Shown here: in pieces, positions 1 through 7,180 of the stretch
Layout of the letters: the number at the start of each line of letters is the position of its first letter
Position numbering within the stretch: position 1 is the first letter of the stretch
NCBI GenBank assembly: GCA_965243145.1
Contig: CBDEUB010000002.1
Location: 2,170,001 to 2,234,000, forward strand
From: CBDBLK01 sp965243145
GTDB taxonomy: Bacteria; Bdellovibrionota; Bacteriovoracia; Bacteriovoracales; Bacteriovoracaceae
DNA: 64,000 nucleotides
Direction: 5' to 3'
Notes under the pieces: model-generated
Database searches by the model: none
Told to the model about the DNA's origin: nothing
Seen by the model: only the letters and a program-made list of their open reading frames with translations
Program-made: the position numbers and the translations under genes

Positions 1-110
1 ATGTAGCGACTAGGGCCAAAAACTTGGGTGGTGTCAACGAAGAAAACCTTAGAAGTATTAATAAATATGTTAGGATGATTATCAATTCTTTTGATGACAA
101 ACTTAGTTAA
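1..110 (+). CDS. C-terminal end of an unidentified upstream gene (partial)
   Basis: A reading frame is open from the left edge and ends at a TAA at 108-110, coding about 35 residues that finish NSFDDKLS. The next gene starts only 6 nt later, so the two are probably cotranscribed. The fragment is AT-rich like its neighbour. It is too short to assign a function, and it could be a chance open frame. Confidence 0.4.
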   Translation, partial: VATRAKNLGGVNEENLRSINKYVRMIINSFDDKLS

Positions 111-116
111 TGTATT

Positions 117-1145
117 ATGGCCGTTCATAGAAAAAGGCAAAAACCCAAAGATAAGATTGTTTTAATAAAAGCAATGCCGGAATCAGAGAATGGCCCTCTT
201 AGTTACTGGGCCGATTTTTGGGAATTGCAGTGTTTTTTTTCAAAAGATAAATTATATTCTATGACAGATTTGGTTGATTACCTCGAAGACTCCAGTATCG
301 GTCAAAGGGCCTCCTATTATGAAGATGAAAAGGCCTCTTTTGAAGAAAACAAGGAAAACGAGTTAATTTCTGAATCACAAGTTGAAAGGAATTTAATTAG
401 TGTTATGTCTTATAGAAAATATCTATTTGAAAATCATTATCCTTTTAGAATTGATCAAAAATTGAGAACAATATCTCTCAAATCTCATTTGAGGGAAAAC
501 CATAAACTCTATATAAGTTTACTTTTAAGTAGCAATATAACTTTGGTAAGGCCAAATGCCTATCACGATTGGACTAGCAAATTTGAATTTTTTAGTCTTG
601 AAAGGTTAAAACTGTTATTACCAGAAAAAGCAAAAGTATTAAATTTTGGGGCCTGTAACCTCAACGAAGAAGATAAACTCCCTAATTTGATTAAAAAAAG
701 GTTTGAAATTATTGCCAAAGAGGTAAGGATCAAAACGACTCCAGAATTTGATAGTATTCCAAAGATTCGCCGGGGCGATTTAGGTGTGGATTTGGTTGGA
801 TATGGTGAAATATCATCCAAAGATAAATGCGATAGGGCCAGTGTTATATCATTTGCGCAATGTACTTGTAGTCGAAATTGGATTCCAAAACAAAAATCAG
901 TATTATTAGATGTATTGAGAAAATTTTTTCAATTTCGCACTGCTGTAATGCCTGTTATGTTCATCCCTCATTGTTTTAGAGATAGTCAGGGTATATGGGA
1001 AAGGCCTTATGAAGTAGAGCATATCGTAATTGTAGATAGATTTAGATTCTTTTCTGGGAGGAGCAGACAGCAGTTAGAGCAACTGTTTAAAAAGTATTAT
1101 TCTTCACTTTTAGGCCAGCTTTTAAAGCTGGATGTAGAAACCTAG
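117..1145 (+). CDS. hypothetical protein, possible PD-(D/E)XK-type nuclease
   Basis: A 342-residue protein of no family I can name with certainty. The basic start (VHRKRQKPKDK) and absence of a signal peptide suggest a cytoplasmic protein. In the C-terminal half, RRGDLGVDLVGYGE is followed after about 15 residues by SFAQCTCSRNWIPKQK. This spacing of an acidic beta-strand and a Q-x-C-x-C...W..K segment recalls restriction-endonuclease-like domains seen in defence-associated proteins, but the usual catalytic lysine is a threonine here, so the assignment is tentative. The gene is AT-rich, lies 6 nt after a partial gene and next to toxin-antitoxin-like genes, which fits an accessory or defence setting. 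Confidence 0.6.
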   Translation: MAVHRKRQKPKDKIVLIKAMPESENGPLSYWADFWELQCFFSKDKLYSMTDLVDYLEDSSIGQRASYYEDEKASFEENKENELISESQVERNLISVMSYRKYLFENHYPFRIDQKLRTISLKSHLRENHKLYISLLLSSNITLVRPNAYHDWTSKFEFFSLERLKLLLPEKAKVLNFGACNLNEEDKLPNLIKKRFEIIAKEVRIKTTPEFDSIPKIRRGDLGVDLVGYGEISSKDKCDRASVISFAQCTCSRNWIPKQKSVLLDVLRKFFQFRTAVMPVMFIPHCFRDSQGIWERPYEVEHIVIVDRFRFFSGRSRQQLEQLFKKYYSSLLGQLLKLDVET

Positions 1146-1166
1146 ATTTTGCTTTTCTTTCGTTCT

Positions 1167-2303
1167 TTATAACTCCCTAAATAAATTCAGAAAATCGGAA
1201 TACCAAAGCTGTGGGCCACTTTTTGTTGGTGCATCAGTTACAGTGTAGAGTTTGGCCTGGGGAAATTTGTTTTGAAAACGCTTGCGGGTGTCGGGCGACA
1301 ACGCCTTTTTTCCAGTTTTCATTTCGGCCCCCATGATGACTTCTCCGGCGCGTGAAATTAAAATATCGATTTTGTGATTTCTCTCCCGCCAAAAGGAAAA
1401 ATCCAGGCGTTTTTTTTGATAGGAGTTGATGCGCATGAGTTCGTTGATCATCCAAGTTTCAAAGAGTATTCCTCTCTCTTGAGGTGTTATCTCTATGGCC
1501 ATGCGGCCTTGCAGTGCTCTCGCCACTCCCGTATCGAAAAAGTAAAATTTGGGCCGTGCTTTTTTTCTCTCTTTGCGGTCATGGGGCCACAAAAAAACGC
1601 CCAGCAAAGTGTCTTCCAGAATTTGATAGTATTCTTTTACAGTTGAACTTGGAGTGTTCGACTCCCTGGCAATATTGGCAAATTCAATGGTTTGGGCGTT
1701 GGATTGTGCCGCTATGGGGAGAAAGCGTTGGAAAGCGCCCAAGTTTCTGACGATGGCCTCGGCCTGGATTTCTTCTTTGATATAGGTGGTGACATAACTG
1801 TCCAAGTAATCCCGGGCGCTCTCCAAATCCGTTTGCGCCTCCACGGCGACTTTGGGCAGACTTCCCAATTCCAAAGCGGTCTGCAAGTTAAATTGGCCCG
1901 CCATTTCTTTCATCGTTAGGGGGTAAAGTTTGTAGTCCAATGCCCTTCCGCCGAGAAGGTTGGCCCGACCGCGCCTAAGTTTTCTGGCGCTTGAACCGGA
2001 TAGGATAAAATCCAGTTGGTGCTTGTCGATGCCAATTTGTACCACATTGAGCAGTTCGGGCACTCTTTGGATTTCGTCGATAAAAACCCGCGACCCAGGG
2101 GCCAATGTTGATACCTCTTGCAACAATGTTTCCGGTTTGGCCCTCAACGCGGTTTCTTCTTTGGGATTCAAAAGGTTGTATTGCGCGGCATAATTCCCCC
2201 TTTCGAGAACCGTGGTTTTGCCCACCATTCTGGGGCCAAAAAGCAGTATTGAACCCTTTTGGGGCAGGTCAATTTCCCTGTGATAATAAGTATTTATGCT
2301 CAT
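1167..2303 (-). CDS. AAA ATPase with DUF4143 domain
   Basis: A 378-residue protein of the AAA_14/DUF4143 family. Walker A is GPRMVGKT at residues 23-30. A Walker B-like strand FIDEIQRVPELL follows near residue 75. The C-terminal half carries the DUF4143 pattern GILFETWMINEL and a nuclease-like strand pair (KIDILI, then GAEMKTG). Members are common, often strain-variable, cytosolic ATPases of unclear role that travel with mobile and defence genes. The length is normal for the family. The start codon sits 2 bp from a 14-bp inverted repeat shared with the divergent HicB-like gene, so the two may be controlled together. Confidence 0.9.
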   Translation of the reverse strand: MSINTYYHREIDLPQKGSILLFGPRMVGKTTVLERGNYAAQYNLLNPKEETALRAKPETLLQEVSTLAPGSRVFIDEIQRVPELLNVVQIGIDKHQLDFILSGSSARKLRRGRANLLGGRALDYKLYPLTMKEMAGQFNLQTALELGSLPKVAVEAQTDLESARDYLDSYVTTYIKEEIQAEAIVRNLGAFQRFLPIAAQSNAQTIEFANIARESNTPSSTVKEYYQILEDTLLGVFLWPHDRKERKKARPKFYFFDTGVARALQGRMAIEITPQERGILFETWMINELMRINSYQKKRLDFSFWRERNHKIDILISRAGEVIMGAEMKTGKKALSPDTRKRFQNKFPQAKLYTVTDAPTKSGPQLWYSDFLNLFREL

Positions 2304-2305
2304 GA

Positions 2306-2339
2306 TTGCAAGAATAACATGTTCTTGTTATTCTTGCAA
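2306..2339. promoter_or_regulatory. perfect 14-bp inverted repeat, probable operator
   Basis: TTGCAAGAATAACA (2306-2319) is repeated exactly in reverse complement at 2326-2339 with a 6-nt spacer. It lies between the divergent starts of the AAA/DUF4143 gene (2303) and the HicB-HTH gene (2386). The HTH domain of the latter makes it the obvious candidate to bind here. A cruciform or transcript hairpin is possible, but no T-run follows in either direction. Confidence 0.65.
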
Positions 2340-2385
2340 AAATATTTGAGCTTACAAGTTTTAGACAAACGGGAGTAAAAAAGAA

Positions 2386-2811
2386 ATGAGATACTTTGCT
2401 CGCATCAGTAAACAACACACTGGAGAATATCTTGTGGATTTTCCCGAACTCAAGGGATGCCTCACCGAGGGAGAAACTTTGCAGGAGGCAAAACAAAACG
2501 CATCGGAGGCCCTCAACGGTTGGCCTGCTTCTTGTTGTGACAGAAATCTTAATATTCCCTATCCCAAAGTGAGAAAGGGCAAAAATGATTATCCCATAGA
2601 AGTCGATCTTCAAGTCAATTTCGCTATCGTCTTGAGAAAAAAAAGAAAACTCAAACGCTTGTCTCAGGGCCAAGTGGCCAAAAAACTGGGCATCAGTCAG
2701 CAATCTTACGCCAAGTTGGAAATTCCCGCCAAAACAAACCCCTCACTCTCCACCTTGAAAAAACTTGCCCAGGCATTGGATATTGAATTGCACTTTGAAC
2801 TTGCGGCCTGA
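2386..2811 (+). CDS. HicB-like antitoxin with C-terminal XRE-type HTH
   Basis: A 141-residue protein. Residues 1-70 have the HicB partial RNase H-like fold signature (MRYFARIS, then YLVDFPELKGCLTEGETLQEA and NASEAL). Residues 83-138 form an XRE helix-turn-helix (LSQGQVAKKLGISQQSYAKLE). HicB antitoxins normally neutralise a small double-stranded-RNA-binding-fold toxin, HicA, encoded just upstream. I see no HicA in the 82 nt before the gene or after it, so this is an orphan antitoxin or a stand-alone regulator. It probably binds the inverted repeat upstream. Confidence 0.85.
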   Translation: MRYFARISKQHTGEYLVDFPELKGCLTEGETLQEAKQNASEALNGWPASCCDRNLNIPYPKVRKGKNDYPIEVDLQVNFAIVLRKKRKLKRLSQGQVAKKLGISQQSYAKLEIPAKTNPSLSTLKKLAQALDIELHFELAA

Positions 2812-2826
2812 AATTATTTACCAGTT

Positions 2827-3093
2827 CTAAACTTTTATTAGTTTTTCGAGAGGAATATTGAGGGCATTAGAAATTTTTATTAAAGTTCCTATTTTAACAT
2901 CTCCTTGGCCAAGTTCAATTTTATTGATTGTTCGACGGGCCAGGTTTGATTCATACCATAAATCATCTTGAGTCAACCCTTGGGCCTTCCTCGTCTTGGC
3001 GATTTTCTTGCCCAGTTTAATGAGATAATTTTTGATTTCTTGTTCTATATCCACATTAAATTCAACCAATTCAATTGAGGCATTTTTTTCCAT
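2827..3093 (-). CDS. XRE-family transcriptional regulator
   Basis: An 88-residue protein with a central to C-terminal HTH_3 domain (KIAKTRKAQGLTQDDLW, ARRTINKIELGQGDVKIGTL). It converges on the HicB-HTH gene with 15 nt between stops. No partner toxin is visible upstream, since the next 130 nt lead into rimM on the other strand. Function beyond DNA binding cannot be told; it may be an orphan antitoxin. Confidence 0.85.
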   Translation of the reverse strand: MEKNASIELVEFNVDIEQEIKNYLIKLGKKIAKTRKAQGLTQDDLWYESNLARRTINKIELGQGDVKIGTLIKISNALNIPLEKLIKV

Positions 3094-3225
3094 TTTACAA
3101 TATCTTCCGATTCTCTGTCCGCCGCCTTTTATTTTTTAATGCATTAAGTCTTTTTCTCATATCGGGGGCCAAAATTCCCTCCCAGGCTGGCCTTTTGGGA
3201 TCATTGTTTAGTAATTACAAGGCGC

Positions 3226-3759
3226 ATGTCTGCGAATTGGATTCACTTAGGCCGTTGTCACAAGGCCCACGGAGTGCGGGGAGGGGCCAGCTTGCACTTG
3301 TTGAGCGGAGAGGACAGCGTTTTGCGGCCAAAAATGCGGGTGCAACTCAGGCCCTTCGGCCCCCAGAGCGAACTGCCTTCCCAAGGGCGGTGTTATACTT
3401 TGCGGGAACTCTCCCGCGGCAAGCGGGTGGCCTGCTTGGAGGGCGTGGAAGGTCGCGATCAGATTGAGGCCCTGATTCCCTTTGACCTCTTTTTAGAGCG
3501 TCGGGATTTTCCCCCTTTGCCTGTCGGGGAGGGGCAGTTTTATCTGGCCGACCTGTTGGGACTCAAAGCGATCGACCACCGGAGCAAGCGGGAACTCGGA
3601 ATGGTGGTCCAGTCGCTGGACAATACCGCCCAAACCCTGTTGGACATTCGGGATCGGGCGGGGAAACCCCTGTTTTTACTCCCCTTCGTAAACGCCTTTT
3701 TTCCCGCCGTGAATGTGGAAGCGGGGTGGATCGAAGTCAATCCCCCCGAGGTGGTGTAG
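3226..3759 (+). CDS. rimM: ribosome maturation factor RimM
   Basis: A 177-residue RimM, which assists assembly of the 30S head by binding S19. The N-terminal RimM barrel begins LGRCHKAHGVRGG (family pattern G.i...hGl.Ge). The C-terminal PRC-barrel-like domain contains QFYLADLLGLKA and ends in the typical FLLPFVNAFFPAVNVEAGWIEVN. It is the first gene of a block with trmD, a SPOUT methyltransferase and rplS. The usual partners ffh and rpsP are not upstream here; accessory genes lie there instead. trmD begins immediately after its stop. Confidence 0.95.
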   Translation: MSANWIHLGRCHKAHGVRGGASLHLLSGEDSVLRPKMRVQLRPFGPQSELPSQGRCYTLRELSRGKRVACLEGVEGRDQIEALIPFDLFLERRDFPPLPVGEGQFYLADLLGLKAIDHRSKRELGMVVQSLDNTAQTLLDIRDRAGKPLFLLPFVNAFFPAVNVEAGWIEVNPPEVV

Positions 3760-4521
3760 TTGATGCCAAAACGAAAAGTCTGGGTTTTGGCCCTCTTTCC
3801 CGATTTTTTTAAGGCCTTTTGCCAGGTGGGAGTGGTGGGCCAGGCACTGCGGGGAGAGCGCGGGCCAGGTATTTCGTTAAACACCGTACTGATTAGCGAC
3901 TATGCCCCCAAGGGAGTCAAAGATGTAGACGATGCTCCCTATGGTGGAGGGCCAGGTATGGTCATGCGGGCCGATGTTCTCCAGCGGGCCTTGTGGGAAG
4001 GAGTCGTCGAGGCGGGAGGGTATGGCCCCCGGGGGCGCGAACGGTTGCATATCGTCGCTCCCTCCCCTCGCGGCCCAGTTTGGGATGCCCAAATGGCGCG
4101 GAATAAGGCCCAGAGTTGGTTTGTGGAGGGCGACAAGGATTTAGTGTTTGTGTGTGGCCGCTACCGCGCCATCGACGAGCGCTTTTTGCAAACCCAAGTC
4201 GACGAGTTTATCAGTTTGGGAGAATTTATTTTGAGCGGTGGCGAGTTGGCCGTCATGGCCTACTTGGATTCCTGTTTGCGTCTGGTTCCCGGCGTCTTGG
4301 GAAACGGCGAATCCACCGAGAGCGAGAGTTACCAGCATCAACTTTTGGAGTGTCCCCAGTACACCCGCCCCGCCGTGTTTGAAGGCCTGGAGGTTCCCCA
4401 AGTGCTCACCAGTGGCCACCACCGCAATATCGAAGAGTATCGCCGCCGCGAGAGTTTGGGCCTCACCCGCCGGTATCGCCCGGGCCTTTTGGAGCGGGAA
4501 GTACGGGAGGGGCGGCAGTGA
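3760..4521 (+). CDS. trmD: tRNA (guanine-37-N1)-methyltransferase TrmD
   Basis: A 253-residue SPOUT enzyme that methylates G37 of tRNAs reading CNN and GGN codons and prevents +1 frameshifting. Visible motifs are DDAPYGGGPGMVM near residue 60, VCGRYRAIDERF, and the trefoil-knot loop SLGEFILSGGELAVMAYLDS. ESESYQHQLLECPQYTRP matches the linker of TrmD homodimers. The start may be TTG at 3760 or ATG at 3763. Its stop overlaps the GTG of the next gene, implying translational coupling. Confidence 0.97.
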   Translation: MMPKRKVWVLALFPDFFKAFCQVGVVGQALRGERGPGISLNTVLISDYAPKGVKDVDDAPYGGGPGMVMRADVLQRALWEGVVEAGGYGPRGRERLHIVAPSPRGPVWDAQMARNKAQSWFVEGDKDLVFVCGRYRAIDERFLQTQVDEFISLGEFILSGGELAVMAYLDSCLRLVPGVLGNGESTESESYQHQLLECPQYTRPAVFEGLEVPQVLTSGHHRNIEEYRRRESLGLTRRYRPGLLEREVREGRQ

Positions 4522-5123
4522 ATCTCTACTTGGGCCTGATTCACCATCCGGTCAAAAATAAACAGGGGGAGTTGGTGGCCACTTCAGTGACCAATTTAGA
4601 CATTCACGACATTGCCCGCAGTTGCCGGACTTTTGGTGTGAAGAAGTATTTTATCGTCACTCCTTTGCGGGCGCAGCATGATTTGGTGGGGCGCATCCTC
4701 GGGCACTGGAATAAAAGCGGAGTGTGCAGTGCGCATCCCGATCGTGGTGAGGCCCTTGGCCTGGCGTACCTGGCAATGGATTTAGATGAGGCCTGTCGAG
4801 CTATAGAGGCGGAAGAAGGGGCCTATCCACGACTGGTCGCCACCGGGGCCAATTTGAAGAGTTTTGATCACTCTTGCCGTTCCATGGCGCACAAAATGCA
4901 TCTTGACGAGGCCCCTTATTTTTTGTTATTTGGCACTGGTTGGGGACTTCACTCTTCGCTGATTGAACGATCCGACTTTACATTAAGGCCCATTTCGGGG
5001 AGGATGCCCGGTGATTACAACCATTTGTCCGTTCGTTCGGCAGTGGCCATTTACCTCGACCGCTTAACTACCGGCGAGGCGGTGAACAAGGAGTATAATT
5101 CACAACCTGATGATCAACTATGA
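4518..5123 (+). CDS. SPOUT-type RNA methyltransferase (PF09936-like)
   Basis: A 201-residue protein starting at a GTG that overlaps the trmD stop. The opening LYLGLIHHPVKNKQGELVATSVTN and later FLLFGTGWGL and RPISGRMPGDYNHLSVRSAVAIYLDRL match the predicted SAM-dependent RNA methyltransferase family found between trmD and rplS in several deltaproteobacteria and in Thermotoga. The C-terminal glycine-rich loop and NHLSVRSA correspond to the SAM-binding knot. The RNA target is unknown to me. The end of the gene is followed by a structured repeat leading into rplS. Confidence 0.85.
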   Translation: MNLYLGLIHHPVKNKQGELVATSVTNLDIHDIARSCRTFGVKKYFIVTPLRAQHDLVGRILGHWNKSGVCSAHPDRGEALGLAYLAMDLDEACRAIEAEEGAYPRLVATGANLKSFDHSCRSMAHKMHLDEAPYFLLFGTGWGLHSSLIERSDFTLRPISGRMPGDYNHLSVRSAVAIYLDRLTTGEAVNKEYNSQPDDQL

Positions 5124-5133
5124 TAAAAGCAGG

Positions 5134-5260
5134 GTAACTGTTCGCAATTTAGGTCAGATTGGGGTAAAGCGAGACAGAGCGACTGAGGCATGCTCTTTGC
5201 ATGTCGCAAGGAGCGATGGCGAAGCTGAACCACAAGATGGCCTGAAGTGTGAGCAGTTAT
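5134..5260 (+). ncRNA. 127-nt structured repeat element, copy 1 (rplS leader)
   Basis: The ends pair over 13 bp (5134-5146 with 5248-5260). A second helix joins AGGTCA at 5151-5156 to TGGCCT at 5238-5243. An internal 7-bp hairpin lies at 5187-5193/5199-5205 with loop TCTTT. A second copy occurs at 42399-42525: same length, ungapped, 107 of 127 positions identical. Three helix positions differ by paired changes, and 5210-5253 is identical. The Shine-Dalgarno AAGGGAG of rplS begins directly after it at 5261. It is most likely a cis-acting leader RNA or a transcribed repeat. I know of no named family that it matches. Confidence 0.75.
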
Positions 5261-5273
5261 AAGGGAGTTTGAA

Positions 5274-5660
5274 ATGAATTTATTAGAACTGGTGAAAAAA
5301 GATCACGCCAACCCCAAGGCCGCCAAGATTCCCTTTTTTAAAACTGGTGACACGGTTAGTGTTCACGCCCGTGTTCAAGAGGGAGACAAGGGCCGTATCC
5401 AGATTTTTAAAGGTGTTGTCATCGCCATTCGCCGGCGTGGGAACATTGAGGGCCATTTCCGTGTGCGCAAAGTTTCCGCCGGAGTCGGAGTCGAGCGGGT
5501 CTTTCCCTTCCACTCTCCCAATATTGAAAAAGTGGCCATCGATCAGAGAGGTAAATCTCGACGCGCCAAGCTCTATTATTTGCGCGATCGCTCTGGAAAA
5601 TCGGCGCGCATTGCTATCGACTATGAGCGCAAACCGGCCGCCTCGAAAAAATCTCGATAA
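5274..5660 (+). CDS. rplS: 50S ribosomal protein L19
   Basis: A 128-residue L19, a protein at the 30S-50S interface near bridge B8. Family signatures are clear: FKTGDTVSVHARVQEGDKGRIQ, FKGVVIA, FRVRKVSAGVGVERVFPFHSP and KLYYLRDRSGKSARI. The Shine-Dalgarno is AAGGGAG, seven nt before the ATG. The gene is separated from the methyltransferase gene by the 127-nt structured element, so its translation may be controlled separately from the rest of the operon. rnhB starts 2 nt after the stop. Confidence 0.98.
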   Translation: MNLLELVKKDHANPKAAKIPFFKTGDTVSVHARVQEGDKGRIQIFKGVVIAIRRRGNIEGHFRVRKVSAGVGVERVFPFHSPNIEKVAIDQRGKSRRAKLYYLRDRSGKSARIAIDYERKPAASKKSR

Positions 5661-5662
5661 GT

Positions 5663-6379
5663 GTGGGAACTGCAATTCCTGAGTGGGAGCGCGACATTTT
5701 GTCCCGTACCCGGCCCCGTGTGTTGTATGGCATTGACGAGGCAGGGCGGGGGCCTTTGGCCGGTGCGGTGGTGGCCACTGCGGTATCATTGTGGGGCCAT
5801 ATCGAACAAGGCCTTGAATACCTGGCCAGGCAAGGTGTCACCGACAGCAAAAAACTGACTGGCCAGACTCGCCGGGAAAAGATCAATGCCTGGGGGATTC
5901 CCATTTCAAACCTCACCGGGGCCAATACCTGCTTGTTTCCTCTCACCTCCCAGTGTGGAATGGGCCTGAGCGTGGCGGAAAATCCCCCCGCCAGAATCGA
6001 TCAAATCAACATTTTACAGGCCAGTTTGGAGGCCATGCAGTTGGCCTTTGAAAAATTGCACCGGGCGCTCTTGCAAAAAGAGGGCCTTGCGGGGATGCCC
6101 TATTGTGTTCTCGTTGATGGGCCACACTTGCCTACTTCCTGGAAGGGCAAAGAGTGGGCGCGGGCGGTGGTGAAGGGCGATTCCCGATCGCTGGCCATCG
6201 GTGCTGCCAGTATTGTGGCCAAAGAATACCGGGATGCTCTGATGCAAAAGCTGGATCAAAGCTGGCCCGGGTACGGGTTTGCCCACAATGCCGGTTATCC
6301 GACAAAGCAACACAAAGAGGCCATCGGCCGTTTGGGGGTGACGCCCGAGCATCGCAAAACTTTTCGGGGAGTGCTTTAA
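5663..6379 (+). CDS. rnhB: ribonuclease HII
   Basis: A 238-residue RNase HII, which cuts 5' of ribonucleotides in DNA and RNA primers in DNA-RNA hybrids. The catalytic signature YGIDEAGRGPLAGAVV sits near residue 22 and SKKL follows. The third acidic residue is in CVLVDG, and KGDSRSLAIGAASIVAKEYRD is the conserved core. The C terminus has YGFAHNAGYPTKQHKEAI and HRKTF. A GTG start gives the expected length. It sits between rplS and the YraN-like gene, a common arrangement; its stop abuts the next ATG. Confidence 0.97.
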   Translation: MGTAIPEWERDILSRTRPRVLYGIDEAGRGPLAGAVVATAVSLWGHIEQGLEYLARQGVTDSKKLTGQTRREKINAWGIPISNLTGANTCLFPLTSQCGMGLSVAENPPARIDQINILQASLEAMQLAFEKLHRALLQKEGLAGMPYCVLVDGPHLPTSWKGKEWARAVVKGDSRSLAIGAASIVAKEYRDALMQKLDQSWPGYGFAHNAGYPTKQHKEAIGRLGVTPEHRKTFRGVL

Positions 6380-6706
6380 ATGGCCTTCAAGAGAAAATCT
6401 AAAGGCCTGGCCTTGGAATTGGCGCTTTCCCGCCGTTTTCACCGCACGGGAACGCCCCTGGTTTTGAGCGAATTGCTTTTGAGGGAGAGAAATTGTGGCC
6501 AGGTCGATTTGGCCAGATTGCTTCCCAACGGCACACTGGAATTTTGCGAAGTGAAGTCGGGTATCCCTGACTTGTCTTATCGTCAAAATGCGAGGCTTAG
6601 GCGAAGTGCGCACTTGTGTTCCTTGCTCTTTGATCGCCCCGCTAAAATTTCGCTGGCCAGTCCGAGAAACTTGTCAAATATTTTTGGCCCTTCTAACCTA
6701 AACTAA
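6380..6706 (+). CDS. YraN-family (UPF0102) endonuclease-like protein
   Basis: A 108-residue protein beginning directly after rnhB. The PD-(D/E)XK pattern of UPF0102 is visible: ERNCGQVDLARLLPNGTLEFCEVKSG, where D and E-V-K would form the metal site. Family members are small Holliday-junction-resolvase-like proteins of uncertain role that very often follow rnhB. The N terminus is more divergent than usual (family members typically start with a G..GE..A helix), so it is a distant member. Confidence 0.8.
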   Translation: MAFKRKSKGLALELALSRRFHRTGTPLVLSELLLRERNCGQVDLARLLPNGTLEFCEVKSGIPDLSYRQNARLRRSAHLCSLLFDRPAKISLASPRNLSNIFGPSNLN

Positions 6707-7180
6707 GTGAAGGGATTTGCCGTTTTTGTTATTTTCTGTGCTTTATCGCTGGCGGCCTATTCGCCTCCGGTGCGGGCGCAAATAGATCCGCGAGTGAAGG
6801 CGGTGGCGGTAATGGCCCTTTACGGCACGGTAGGTGGTTTTTTGTTGGGAACCGCGTCTCTGGCCTTTCACAAAGACGGCCGTAGCATTTCACGGGGTGC
6901 TTCTCTTGGGCTGTACGCAGGACTGCTCTTTGGCGGTTATGTGGTGGGTTCCCATTACTTGGCCAGGCAGAGAGGCCTGCAAGGCCCCAATCTTTCTGGC
7001 CAAGAAGACATTGCTCCCGATGCCCATTACTACGACCGCTTTGAGGCCCAACTTTGGAGTCCCGGGAGAAACTTGAGGCCGAGGCCAGAGGGGGAACTGC
7101 ACCCTTTTGGCACTGGCCCCTTTGGCCGCAAGTCCGATTTTCCCCGTTTTTATTTCAACTTATTCCAATTTCGTTTTTAG
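6707..7180 (+). CDS. exported hypothetical protein with two glycine-rich hydrophobic segments
   Basis: A 157-residue protein from a GTG that directly follows the YraN-like stop, so it belongs to the same operon. It has an N-terminal signal sequence (residues about 1-24, ending PPVRAQ) and two hydrophobic stretches (about 32-56 and 66-84, glycine-rich). The C-terminal half is polar and rich in R, P and F. No family is recognised. The last 21 nt overlap the end of the convergent isoprenyl synthase gene. Confidence 0.75.
   Translation: MKGFAVFVIFCALSLAAYSPPVRAQIDPRVKAVAVMALYGTVGGFLLGTASLAFHKDGRSISRGASLGLYAGLLFGGYVVGSHYLARQRGLQGPNLSGQEDIAPDAHYYDRFEAQLWSPGRNLRPRPEGELHPFGTGPFGRKSDFPRFYFNLFQFRF

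Noticed and set aside
2304..2385. A HicA toxin gene before the HicB-like gene
   Set aside because: The space is too short and is occupied by the inverted repeat; no small open frame is present.
5134..5273. Calling copy 1 the known L19 leader riboregulator of Bacillota
   Set aside because: A second copy precedes an unrelated gene, and I see no sequence resemblance that would support the known family.
5661..5789. Minus-strand open frames across rplS and rnhB
   Set aside because: They are antisense shadows of well-identified genes, with no ribosome sites or family motifs.
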